Positions 1 through 6,414 of a stretch of DNA of 7,779 nt are shown here, in pieces. Location of the stretch: NCBI GenBank assembly GCA_015494725.1, contig WGAR01000019.1, forward strand, positions 1 through 7,779, read 5' to 3'. Each line of letters opens with the position of its first letter. The first letter of the stretch is position 1. Both the position numbers and the translations under genes were made by a program. The notes below the pieces were generated by a model, which ran no database searches, was not told the DNA's origin, and saw only the letters and a program-made list of their open reading frames with translations. The DNA comes from Thermodesulfobacteriaceae bacterium (GTDB taxonomy: Bacteria > Desulfobacterota > Thermodesulfobacteria > Thermodesulfobacteriales > Thermodesulfobacteriaceae).

Positions 1-1047
1 CACGGGGTAGGGGCGGGGGAGGAAGAGTTTCTCGTAAAGATAGAGGGCGTAGCGGTCGGTCATCCCGGCGATGAAGTCGCAGACGATTCTTTCCTTGGGG
101 ACTTCCCCGGTGTAGCAGGGCATCTCCCGTTCCCACACCGAATCCCGGCGAAGATAATATTCGTAAAGCTCGATCAGGATCTTGCGGGCCTTCTCGAACT
201 CCCGGCGGACCTCCCGGGCCCGATAAACCCTCTCGAAGAGAAAGCCCCTAAGATCGGTAAGGGCCTTAAGCACCCGATCCGAAAGATGGAGCTGGCCGTC
301 GGCGCAAGAAAGCGTTTCCCGCACCAGATCCGTAACCAGGGTGTTGATGCGGGCGGCATGCCTTCGGCCCAGGACCCGGAGACAGTCCTCCGGGATGTCC
401 TGCTCCCGGATGATCCCGGCCCGCAGGGCGTCATCGAGATCGTGGTTCACATAGGCGATGAGATCGGCGATGCGCACCACCTCGGCCTCAAGAGTAAGGG
501 GCGGGTCCTTCTCCGGGGCGAAGATGGGCCCGAGGCCCTTGGAGTGTTTCACGATCCCGTCCCGCACCTCGTGGGTGAGGTTTAGTCCGCGGCCCTCCTT
601 TTCCAGGCAGTCCACCACCCGCAGGCTCTGTTCATAGTGACGAAAACCCCCGGGCACAAGCTCGTTAAGCACCTCCTCTCCGGCGTGTCCGAAGGGGGTA
701 TGCCCCAGGTCGTGTCCCAGGGCGATGGCCTCGGTGAGGTCCTCGTTGAGGCGTAAGGCCCGGGCAATGGTGCGGGCGATCTGGGCCACCTCCAGGGTGT
801 GGGTGAGCCGGGTGCGGTAATGGTCGCCGGTGGGGGCCAGAAAGACCTGGGTCTTGTGTTTGAGGCGCCGGAAGGCCTTGCTGTGGATGATCCGGTCGCG
901 GTCCCGCTGGAAACAGGTGCGAAGCGGACATTCGGGCTCGGGCTTAAGCCTTCCCCGCGACCTCCGGGCCTTCGTTGCCCAGGGGGAAAGGATCTTTTCT
1001 TCCAGTTTTTCCAGCTCTTCTCGAAGGTTTAAGCCTCTGGGTTCCAT
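1..1047 (-). CDS. dgt: dGTPase-like HD-domain deoxynucleoside triphosphate triphosphohydrolase, C-terminus cut by window edge
   Basis: Reading the minus strand from the ATG at 1047 gives 349 uninterrupted codons to the window edge, so the stop lies outside. The family cleaves dGTP (often other dNTPs too) to the deoxynucleoside and triphosphate in the cytoplasm, helping control dNTP pools. The metal-binding HD signature is visible: H83 in RLTHTLEVAQ, H112-D113 in LGHDLGHTPFGH, and D195 in VRIADLIAY. The N-terminal family block FQRDRDRIIHSKAFRRL (residues 46-62) is also well conserved. A length of about 349 plus a short tail fits the shorter, non-enterobacterial dGTPase-like class, so little is missing. 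The upstream AAGAG, 6 nt before the ATG, is a modest ribosome binding site. The gene is divergent from the HAD gene. The family call is firm; substrate preference (dGTP or broader dNTPs) cannot be read from sequence. Confidence 0.93.
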   Translation of the reverse strand, partial: MEPRGLNLREELEKLEEKILSPWATKARRSRGRLKPEPECPLRTCFQRDRDRIIHSKAFRRLKHKTQVFLAPTGDHYRTRLTHTLEVAQIARTIARALRLNEDLTEAIALGHDLGHTPFGHAGEEVLNELVPGGFRHYEQSLRVVDCLEKEGRGLNLTHEVRDGIVKHSKGLGPIFAPEKDPPLTLEAEVVRIADLIAYVNHDLDDALRAGIIREQDIPEDCLRVLGRRHAARINTLVTDLVRETLSCADGQLHLSDRVLKALTDLRGFLFERVYRAREVRREFEKARKILIELYEYYLRRDSVWEREMPCYTGEVPKERIVCDFIAGMTDRYALYLYEKLFLPRPYPV

Positions 1048-1065
1048 AAAGGGCTCTTTTGGACT

Positions 1066-1094
1066 ATTTTACTTGGGATACCCGCGGAAGTAAA
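1066..1094 (-). promoter_or_regulatory. Candidate sigma-70-type promoter for dgt
   Basis: On the minus strand, TTTACT (1094-1089) is separated by 17 nt from TAAAAT (1071-1066), resembling -35 and -10 elements (4/6 and 5/6 consensus matches). Transcription would start near 1059, giving a leader of about 12 nt before the dgt ATG at 1047. It lies in the 53-nt gap shared with the divergent HAD gene, so the two genes may influence each other. Judged by eye only. Confidence 0.4.
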
Positions 1095-1100
1095 AAGGCC

Positions 1101-1796
1101 ATGTCAGGAGGCGAGCGAAAAGAATTTCCTTTTTCCTGGATTTCCTTTGACTGCTATGGCACCCTTATTGACTGGGAAGAGGGCCTTCTTGAAGCCCTAA
1201 AGCCCCTTTTAAAGCGCTCCTCGGTCGAAACCGAGCCTCTTGAAGTACTCAGGTTTTATGCGGAGCTTGAAAGCCATTTCGAAAGGACTTATCGCCCCTA
1301 TCGCAAGGTATTGAGACTGGTTCTGCGGGGTCTTGCGGAGAAATTGGGCTTTGAATTGCATCCTGCGGAGGAATATCTTCTCGCTGAAGCCCTTCCCGGC
1401 TGGCGTCCCTTTCCGGAGGTTAATGAGACCCTGCGCTCTCTAAGGGATCGGGGTTTAAAGCTTGCCATCATCTCTAACATTGATCGGGATCTTATAGCCG
1501 AGACCCTGAAGCATTTTACGGTGTCCTTTGATCTGGTGGTGACCGCGGAGGAGGCCCGAAGCTATAAGCCGGATCTCCGAATCTTTGCATTGATGCTTGA
1601 AAAGATCCCGGTACCCAAGGAACAGATTCTTCATGTGGGGCAAAGCCTTTTTCATGACATCCTTCCGGCTAAGAAATTGGGACTTGCCAGCTGCTGGGTG
1701 AAACGCCCCGGGCGGGATCCTTACGGGGCCACGCCCCGGGCTGAGGCCCGGCCGGATTTCGTTATCTCGGACCTTTCGGAATTGCTTGCCTTTTGA
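1101..1796 (+). CDS. HAD-superfamily hydrolase, haloacid dehalogenase (type II)-like
   Basis: This 231-residue protein carries all four HAD motifs: motif I FDCYGTLID with nucleophile D17, motif II IISNID (S125), motif III lysine K156 in SYKPDLRIF, and motif IV HVGQSLFHD with acidic D186. Tyr at position D+2 (DxYGT rather than DxDGT) is typical of the haloacid-dehalogenase branch, as opposed to phosphatases that use a second Asp there. Residues from about 30 to 100 form the alpha-helical cap. The substrate is unknown: homologs with this pattern are often labelled L-2-haloacid dehalogenase, but many probably act on phosphorylated or other metabolites. I chose the ATG at 1101, with a GGAAG 11 nt upstream, over the in-frame ATG at 1059. 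The latter adds 14 unconserved residues and lies only 12 nt from the divergent dgt start. Length fits the family. GC looks lower than in dgt or glnE. Confidence 0.85.
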   Translation: MSGGERKEFPFSWISFDCYGTLIDWEEGLLEALKPLLKRSSVETEPLEVLRFYAELESHFERTYRPYRKVLRLVLRGLAEKLGFELHPAEEYLLAEALPGWRPFPEVNETLRSLRDRGLKLAIISNIDRDLIAETLKHFTVSFDLVVTAEEARSYKPDLRIFALMLEKIPVPKEQILHVGQSLFHDILPAKKLGLASCWVKRPGRDPYGATPRAEARPDFVISDLSELLAF

Positions 1797-1929
1797 AGAT
1801 TTGCGCCTAGAGGTTCTGGCCTCCGAAAGTCTCGGGGTACGTTCCATGGCCGTGGAGGTTGAGGCCTGCGGAACGCGGGTCCTCATAGATCCCGGGGCTT
1901 TAGGCCCTTCGGGCCGATTCTCTCTTTGA
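1786..1929 (+). pseudogene. Truncated N-terminus of a UPF0282/metallo-beta-lactamase-fold protein
   Basis: A short open frame follows and slightly overlaps the HAD gene. It can start at TTG 1786 (GGA 5 nt upstream) or TTG 1801, and it stops at TGA 1927-1929. It encodes LEVLASESLGVRSMAVEV followed by a segment ending RVLIDPGALGP. This closely resembles, from memory, the N-terminus of UPF0282-type MBL-fold hydrolases, which open with an AxESLGVRSMAT strand and then ILIDPG(V)ALxP. Intact members are several times longer and carry an HxHxDH metal site downstream. Here the frame ends about 45 residues in, just where the family would continue with its LPPHP segment, and no metal-binding motif follows in any frame before 1960. 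I read it as a gene remnant left by deletion or insertion. A reading-frame error in the sequence is an unlikely alternative, because no continuation is seen. Placement right behind the HAD gene suggests they once formed an operon. Confidence 0.6.
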
Positions 1930-1959
1930 AATCGCCCGCCGAAATCCTATAGCGTAACT

Positions 1960-2364
1960 TTATGAAAGCCACCGGATCTTTACTTTCTCCCCCGCGGCCT
2001 TCCTGAATTCCGGGTCGCCGGTAATAAGCTCGGCTTTTTTGATTTTGGCCAGCGCCAGAGCAAAACAGTCCGCATAGGCTATGGAATACCGGGCCTTAAG
2101 CTTTGCGGCCTCCAGGGTAAGATTTTGGTCAGCCTCAACTATTTCCAGGGGGTAATTTTCTATTTCTTGTATAACACCTTTGGCGACCTTTTCATCGTAA
2201 GCTCGTGAGGTAGCGTAATACACTTCTCCCCAGTTTATCACGCTCATAAAACCCCGGGCTTTTCCCTCGAGAACCTCTTTAAGGAAGCTTTCTACTTTTT
2301 CGGCAGCGGGCTCGTTTTCGAAAAAAGCTATTAAGGCATAGCTATCAAAAACATACTTTTTCAC
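1960..2364 (-). CDS. PIN-domain toxin (VapC-like ribonuclease)
   Basis: This 134-residue PIN-domain protein should act as an Mg-dependent endoribonuclease toxin in the cytoplasm, held inactive by its upstream partner. The acidic residues expected of the active site are present: D7 in VFDSYALIAF, E47 in NWGEVYYA, D99 in AYADCFALAL and D117 in ITGDPEF. Length matches VapC toxins (about 130 aa). It starts at GTG 2364, inside the last codons of the antitoxin gene (20-nt overlap), with a strong AAGGAGG ribosome binding site at 2377-2371, 6 nt upstream. This arrangement couples its translation to the antitoxin. It ends 30 nt from the stop of the plus-strand gene remnant, so the two face each other. 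The RNA target cannot be inferred. Base composition looks AT-richer than dgt, glnE and queA, as is common for horizontally moving toxin-antitoxin modules. Confidence 0.88.
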   Translation of the reverse strand: MKKYVFDSYALIAFFENEPAAEKVESFLKEVLEGKARGFMSVINWGEVYYATSRAYDEKVAKGVIQEIENYPLEIVEADQNLTLEAAKLKARYSIAYADCFALALAKIKKAELITGDPEFRKAAGEKVKIRWLS

Positions 2365-2584
2365 CTTGTTCCTCCTTCCTTCGCTCTTCCAGTAAAATCT
2401 TCAGGGCTTTTCCTTTTTGGGGAAGCAGCCCACGCCCGCGCCTGAGCAACTCCTCCACCGGTTTCAGAATGATTCTTTCATCCTCAACAAATACCGCCAG
2501 TCGTTTCCCTCTCCGCAGATTAAACTTTTTTCTTATCTCCGCCGGGATTACTACCTGTCCCTTTGAACTTACCGTTACGATCAT
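2345..2584 (-). CDS. AbrB/MazE/SpoVT-type antitoxin
   Basis: This 79-residue protein has an N-terminal swapped-hairpin AbrB DNA-binding domain: MIVTVSSKGQVVIPAEIRK opens it and VFVEDERIILKP closes it (residues 1-42). The remaining basic and acidic helix-prone tail (about 43-79) is expected to bind and cover the PIN toxin encoded directly downstream. Antitoxins of this fold usually also bind their own promoter and repress the pair, more strongly when complexed with toxin. The ATG at 2584 has a good ribosome binding site, AAGGGAG at 2597-2591, 6 nt upstream. Its stop lies 20 nt inside the toxin gene. PIN toxins paired with AbrB-type antitoxins are one standard VapBC arrangement. I am confident of the family and pairing; self-repression is inferred. 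Confidence 0.88.
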   Translation of the reverse strand: MIVTVSSKGQVVIPAEIRKKFNLRRGKRLAVFVEDERIILKPVEELLRRGRGLLPQKGKALKILLEERRKEEQGEKVCF

Positions 2585-2601
2585 GGCTTACTCCCTTAAA
2601 A

Positions 2602-2642
2602 GGTATTACTTAAATGATAATCCCAAACCAATCTCCCGTCTA
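2602..2642 (-). promoter_or_regulatory. Candidate toxin-antitoxin promoter with possible operator
   Basis: In the 81-nt AT-rich gap between queA and the antitoxin, the minus strand shows TAGACG (2642-2637), a 17-nt spacer and TATCAT (2619-2614), resembling -35 and -10 elements (4/6 and 5/6 matches). The leader would be about 22 nt and include the antitoxin ribosome binding site. An imperfect inverted repeat, GG-T-ATTA / TAATCC with a one-base bulge (2602-2623), covers the -10 region and is a plausible antitoxin operator. Both calls are by eye, and the operator is the weaker one. No convincing hairpin terminator for queA is seen in this gap, so read-through from queA is possible. Confidence 0.38.
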
Positions 2643-2665
2643 TTCCTTAAGCCACAGCTATAAAG

Positions 2666-3757
2666 TCACAAAATCAGCATGGCGTCGCCGTAAGAGTAGA
2701 AGCGATAGCGACGGCGGATGGCCTCCTGATAGGCCGAAAGGATGAGCCTGCGGCCGGCAAAGGCCGAAACCAACACCAGGAGACTTGAACCCGGAAGGTG
2801 AAAGTTGGTGACCAGGGCCTGAACCACCCGGAAGCGAAAACCAGGATAGATGTAAAGATCGCACCACCCTTTACGGGGCAAAAGCTCGCCTGAGGCGGCG
2901 CCCCACTCCAGGGCCCGCACCGCGGTGGTCCCCACCGCGATTACCCGGCCTCCCCGGGCCCGGGTCTCCTCTACGGCCCGCACAGTCTCCTCCGGGATCT
3001 CCACGTACTCCTCGTGGATGCGATGCTTCCTTATATCCGGGGTCTTGATGGGGGCGAAGGTACCGTAGCCCACATGGAGGGTGATGAAGGCCCTGCGCAC
3101 CCCGCGTTCGGAAAGACGCGAAAGAAGCTCCTCCGAGAAATGGAAGCCCGCGGTGGGGGCGGCCACCGAGCCGTCCTTCCGGGCATAGACCGTCTGATAC
3201 CGCAGGAGGTCCTCGGCTTCGGGCTCGCGCTTGATGTAAGGGGGAAGCGGGGCCTTTCCTACCCGTTTGATCGCCGAAAGAAGATCCTCCGGGCCCTCAA
3301 GGAGGAGCTTGAGTTCCCCCTCGGGCGATTTCTCAAGCACCACCGCGGAGAGTTCCTCGGAGAAGATCACCCGGTAGCCCGGAAGGAGTTTCTTTCCGCG
3401 GTAGAGGGCCGGAACGGGTTTACCCGGCTCGGGAAGCCTCAAGAGCAGGATCTCCACCCGGCCGCCGGTCTCCTTGCGACCGGGAAGCCGGGCCGGAAAG
3501 ACCCGGGTGTCGTTTAAGACCAGGAGATCCCCCTCGCGCAGATATTCCTCTATCTCGGAAAAACGCGGAAGATGTTCTATCCGGCCGCTTTTCCGCTCAA
3601 GCACAAGAAGGCGCGATTCTTCCCGTCTTTCCGCCGGCCGATAAGCGATGAGTTCCTCGGGAAGTTCGTACTGATAGGCCTCGAGCCTGAAGTCCTCAGG
3701 AATCTCCGAGGAAGTGTTTTTCCAGGAGTTTTCGGTTGAAAGCGGTGATCTCTTCAT
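2666..3757 (-). CDS. queA: S-adenosylmethionine:tRNA ribosyltransferase-isomerase (queuosine synthesis)
   Basis: QueA transfers and isomerises the ribosyl part of SAM onto preQ1 at wobble position 34 of tRNAs with GUN anticodons, giving epoxyqueuosine. The family signatures are clear: YELPEELIA (30-38), NDTRVFPARL (82-91), VAAPTAGFHF (198-207), HVGYGTF (228-234), TNFHLPGSSLLVLVSAFAG (317-335) and the C-terminal YSYGDAM (354-360). It appears complete at 363 residues. The ATG at 3757 adds about 20 residues before the usual start of the family and overlaps the end of glnE by 62 nt. It has AAAAGG as ribosome binding site 4 nt upstream, and no ATG, GTG or TTG lies closer to the conserved region. 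An ATT codon at 3703 would reduce the overlap to 8 nt but has poor spacing. It is the third gene of the ccsB-glnE-queA cluster and the toxin-antitoxin pair follows. No other queuosine genes are in the window. Confidence 0.96.
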   Translation of the reverse strand: MKRSPLSTENSWKNTSSEIPEDFRLEAYQYELPEELIAYRPAERREESRLLVLERKSGRIEHLPRFSEIEEYLREGDLLVLNDTRVFPARLPGRKETGGRVEILLLRLPEPGKPVPALYRGKKLLPGYRVIFSEELSAVVLEKSPEGELKLLLEGPEDLLSAIKRVGKAPLPPYIKREPEAEDLLRYQTVYARKDGSVAAPTAGFHFSEELLSRLSERGVRRAFITLHVGYGTFAPIKTPDIRKHRIHEEYVEIPEETVRAVEETRARGGRVIAVGTTAVRALEWGAASGELLPRKGWCDLYIYPGFRFRVVQALVTNFHLPGSSLLVLVSAFAGRRLILSAYQEAIRRRYRFYSYGDAMLIL

Positions 3758-6413
3758 AGCGCCTTTTCAGATCCGGACCCAGCCAGGGCTCAAGGCTCTT
3801 AAGGTACTCTCGGGGATAGACCGGGTCCTCCTCCGGGGGATCGTAAAGAAGGATAAGGCGTTCGGCCACCTCGCGCAAGAAGAGATAACTCTCGCGGGCG
3901 CGTTCCCCCTCGGGAAAGAGGGTCAGAAGTTTGAGGGTGCGGGTTTCCGGGAAGGTCGGGTCCTGGCGGAGTTTTCGGAGTCGGGCCAGGGCCGCAAGAA
4001 ACTCAAGATCCGCAAGGGCTCCCCGGCCCAGCTTGGGATTGAAGCTTTCCGCATCCTCCCGGGCCCGTTCTCTCTCCATGTAAAGACGCATCTCCAGAAG
4101 ACGCCGCCATCCCTCCCGCGAGGGACATCTTCGGGCCAGGAGGGTTTGTAACTCCTGTTCCAGGTGATGACCCCATTCCCTGTTTCCGGCCAGAGACCTC
4201 AAACGGGTGGCAGCCACCAGTTCCCAGAGATCGGCCTCCTGGCCATAGTAATGAAGAAACCCGGAAAGGGGCACGGTGAGAGGCCCCTTGCGGCCCTCGG
4301 GACGCAGTCTTGCGTCCACAGGATATCCCTCCCCCTCGGGAAGGCGGAGGGAAAGATAGAAGAGCAGGCGTTGAGCCAGACGTGCGGAAAACGGTCCGGT
4401 ATCCTCCGGCCCATCATAGACGAAGACCAGATCCAGATCGGAACGATACCCCATCTCCCGGGCTCCCAGTTTGCCCAGGGCCAGGACACAGAACTTTCCA
4501 CTAAGTCTTTCCCCCTTTTCCTCCTCCAGGCGCTGGAGGGTGAGTCGATAGGTCAGACGTACGAAACTTTCGGCAAGAAAGGTGAGGCGCTTCAGGGTTT
4601 CCGCCACGGAAAGGCGTTTTTCCAGATGGAGAATGGCGGTACGGATTAGATGTTCGTTCTTAAAGAGGCGCAGGAGGGCCAGGGCCTCGTCGTAGGAGGT
4701 GTGAAGAAGATGTCTTTCCAGTTCCCCGATCCGGGGAGGAAGATCCGGTTCGAGGAGGACCTCGGCCAGAGCGGGACGGCTCTCCAGACGGTGCCACAGA
4801 TACTCCGAGCAGGCCAGAAGATGGATCACCGTCTTCAGGACCGAGGGATTTTCCCGAAAAGCGGCGTAAAGGGAAAAACGTCCCCCCACCCTTTCCAGGA
4901 AGGAAATGATGCGGGAGAAGGCCCTGGTCGGATCCTTTTCCTCAAGCACCCCGGCCAGCACGGAAGGGAGGAGATCTCGCAGGGCCCGGGCTCGCCGTTC
5001 CCCGGTGGGGCCTCCGGCCCTCAGTTTCCGGTGCAGATCCCGCAGAAGATGTTCCGGAATCCCGGCACACTCCGAGGCGGTGCGCAGATCTTCTCCCGAG
5101 AGCAGGGCCTCTTCCAGTTTTTCGAGCAGGGCGTCCTTTTCCCGGGGACAGGCCGGAGCCAGCAGAGCCCCGAAACTCTCGGAGACCCGACGTCTTATCC
5201 GGGCCAGATGGGCCAGGAATTCCTCGGAGTCCGGGAAATTCAGGCTTAGGGCGATGGCCTCCAGAGCCGCCGGTTCGCGGGGGAGCCGGAAGCTCTGCTG
5301 AAAGTAGCGTGTCTGGATCCGGTGTTCCACCAGGCGGAGAAAAAGATAGGCCTCGCTTAGTTCGTGAGCCTCTTTTTCCGGGATCAACCCCAGACGAGCC
5401 AGGCGTTTCAGGACCGGAAGGATCCTTCGCACCCGAAGTTCGGGGTGTTTGCCCCCGTAAATACTCTGAAGGGTCTGGGCCAGGAATTCCACCTCGCGGA
5501 TGCCTCCCTCTCCGATCTTGATATCCTCCTGGGCTCCCCGGCGGCGGGCTTCCTTCCTTATACGTTCCTTGAGGTCTCGAATGTGTTCCAGATAGGAAAA
5601 ATCGAGATAACGAGGATAGACCACCGGACGCAACTCGGACAGAAGATCGTATCCCAGGGAGAGATTCCCGGCCACCGGTCGGGCGCGTATCAGAGCCAGG
5701 CGCTCAAAGGGGTGAAGACGATAAAGGTAATACTCACGAGCGTATTCCAGAGGGAGGGCGATTTCGCTTTCTTTTCCTCCGGGACGCAGGCGCAGGTCCA
5801 GACGCCAGATGCGATCTCCGTCCACCAGGTTATTCAGAAGGCGGGTGAGGAGCTCGAAAAGGCGCAGGGTTTCCGCCTTGGAAACCCGGGAAGTGAAGAG
5901 ATAGACCAGGTCCAGATCCGAGGCATAGTTAAGCTCCCGGGCCCCGAATTTCCCGAAGGCGAGGATCAGGAGTTCGGAGGCCGGGATTCCGTGTTCCCGG
6001 GCCAGATGGGCCAGGGCGGCACGGAGAAGGGTTTCGGCCAGCCGGGTCAATCTCCTTACCGTCCTCTCCAGGGGATCGCCCCGGAGATCCAGGGCCAGGA
6101 TTTTGATAATCTCTTCCTGCCTGAGCCGGAGGAGGGCCCGGGACAGGGAGGGAAAATCCCGGGAGCGGGAAAGGTTTTCTTCCAGCTCCCGGGTTAGTTC
6201 CTGGGTGTTCCTGGGGCGCAGGGGGCCGGGCTCCAGAAAAGGGGTCAGAAGTTCCTCCCGGGTACATAGCAGGTTCCCGGCGTAAGGGGAGAAGGAGAGG
6301 AGTTTTACCAGCAGAGGAAAATGGGGGGAGGAGAGGAGACGCCGATGGAGGGCCTCCCCGTGATTTTCACGAATCCGGAGCAGGTAACGTTCCGCGGCCT
6401 CTGGTAGTCTCAA
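3696..6413 (-). CDS. glnE: Bifunctional glutamine synthetase adenylyltransferase / adenylyl-removing enzyme
   Basis: GlnE attaches AMP to, or removes it from, a tyrosine of glutamine synthetase, tuning nitrogen assimilation in response to PII and glutamine. The 905-residue protein has the expected duplicated layout. The N-terminal nucleotidyltransferase half has AFGKFGARELNYASDLDL, with D166 and D168 as metal ligands, and RLDLRLRPGGKE near 204-215. Its helical domain carries IGEGGIREVEFLAQ (300-313). The C-terminal half repeats this with ALGKLGAREMGYRSDLDL (D659, D661), VDARLRPEG near 699-707 and a looser LGRGALADLEF (795-805). By family knowledge, the N-terminal half deadenylylates and the C-terminal half adenylylates. 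Length is close to E. coli GlnE (946 aa). The start is TTG 6413, one base after the ccsB stop (TAA-G-TTG). It has no usable Shine-Dalgarno but is the first possible start after an in-frame stop, so reinitiation coupled to ccsB is likely. Its end overlaps queA by 62 nt. Confidence 0.96.
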   Translation of the reverse strand: MRLPEAAERYLLRIRENHGEALHRRLLSSPHFPLLVKLLSFSPYAGNLLCTREELLTPFLEPGPLRPRNTQELTRELEENLSRSRDFPSLSRALLRLRQEEIIKILALDLRGDPLERTVRRLTRLAETLLRAALAHLAREHGIPASELLILAFGKFGARELNYASDLDLVYLFTSRVSKAETLRLFELLTRLLNNLVDGDRIWRLDLRLRPGGKESEIALPLEYAREYYLYRLHPFERLALIRARPVAGNLSLGYDLLSELRPVVYPRYLDFSYLEHIRDLKERIRKEARRRGAQEDIKIGEGGIREVEFLAQTLQSIYGGKHPELRVRRILPVLKRLARLGLIPEKEAHELSEAYLFLRLVEHRIQTRYFQQSFRLPREPAALEAIALSLNFPDSEEFLAHLARIRRRVSESFGALLAPACPREKDALLEKLEEALLSGEDLRTASECAGIPEHLLRDLHRKLRAGGPTGERRARALRDLLPSVLAGVLEEKDPTRAFSRIISFLERVGGRFSLYAAFRENPSVLKTVIHLLACSEYLWHRLESRPALAEVLLEPDLPPRIGELERHLLHTSYDEALALLRLFKNEHLIRTAILHLEKRLSVAETLKRLTFLAESFVRLTYRLTLQRLEEEKGERLSGKFCVLALGKLGAREMGYRSDLDLVFVYDGPEDTGPFSARLAQRLLFYLSLRLPEGEGYPVDARLRPEGRKGPLTVPLSGFLHYYGQEADLWELVAATRLRSLAGNREWGHHLEQELQTLLARRCPSREGWRRLLEMRLYMERERAREDAESFNPKLGRGALADLEFLAALARLRKLRQDPTFPETRTLKLLTLFPEGERARESYLFLREVAERLILLYDPPEEDPVYPREYLKSLEPWLGPDLKRRYEEITAFNRKLLEKHFLGDS

Positions 6414-6414
6414 C

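Noticed and set aside
1059..1100. HAD start at ATG 1059
   Set aside because: It would place 14 unconserved residues in the shared promoter gap, only 12 nt from the divergent dgt start; ATG 1101 gives a normal family length.
1703..1741. Two copies of ACGCCCCGGGC spaced 28 bp apart (1703-1713 and 1731-1741)
   Set aside because: Both lie inside the HAD coding region in a GC-rich stretch and encode different residues; only two copies exist and no other sign of a mobile element or array is seen.
1455..1886. Minus-strand open frame of 143 codons opposite the HAD gene
   Set aside because: It is antisense to all conserved HAD motifs II-IV and has no recognisable domain.
1903..1915. Hairpin GGCCC-TTC-GGGCC followed by a T-rich stretch as a terminator of the HAD transcript
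   Set aside because: The stem is only 5 bp and is followed by a mixed C/T stretch rather than a T-run; it also sits inside the gene remnant. A weak terminator is possible but not supportable.
3014..3517. Plus-strand open frame of 167 codons opposite queA
   Set aside because: It is fully antisense to clear queA coding sequence, and its translation shows no recognisable domain.
4650..6197. Long plus-strand open frames (up to 277 codons) opposite glnE
   Set aside because: They lie entirely antisense to the well-conserved glnE and have low-complexity Pro/Gly/Gln/Phe-rich translations with no family resemblance; they are by-products of GC-rich codon use.
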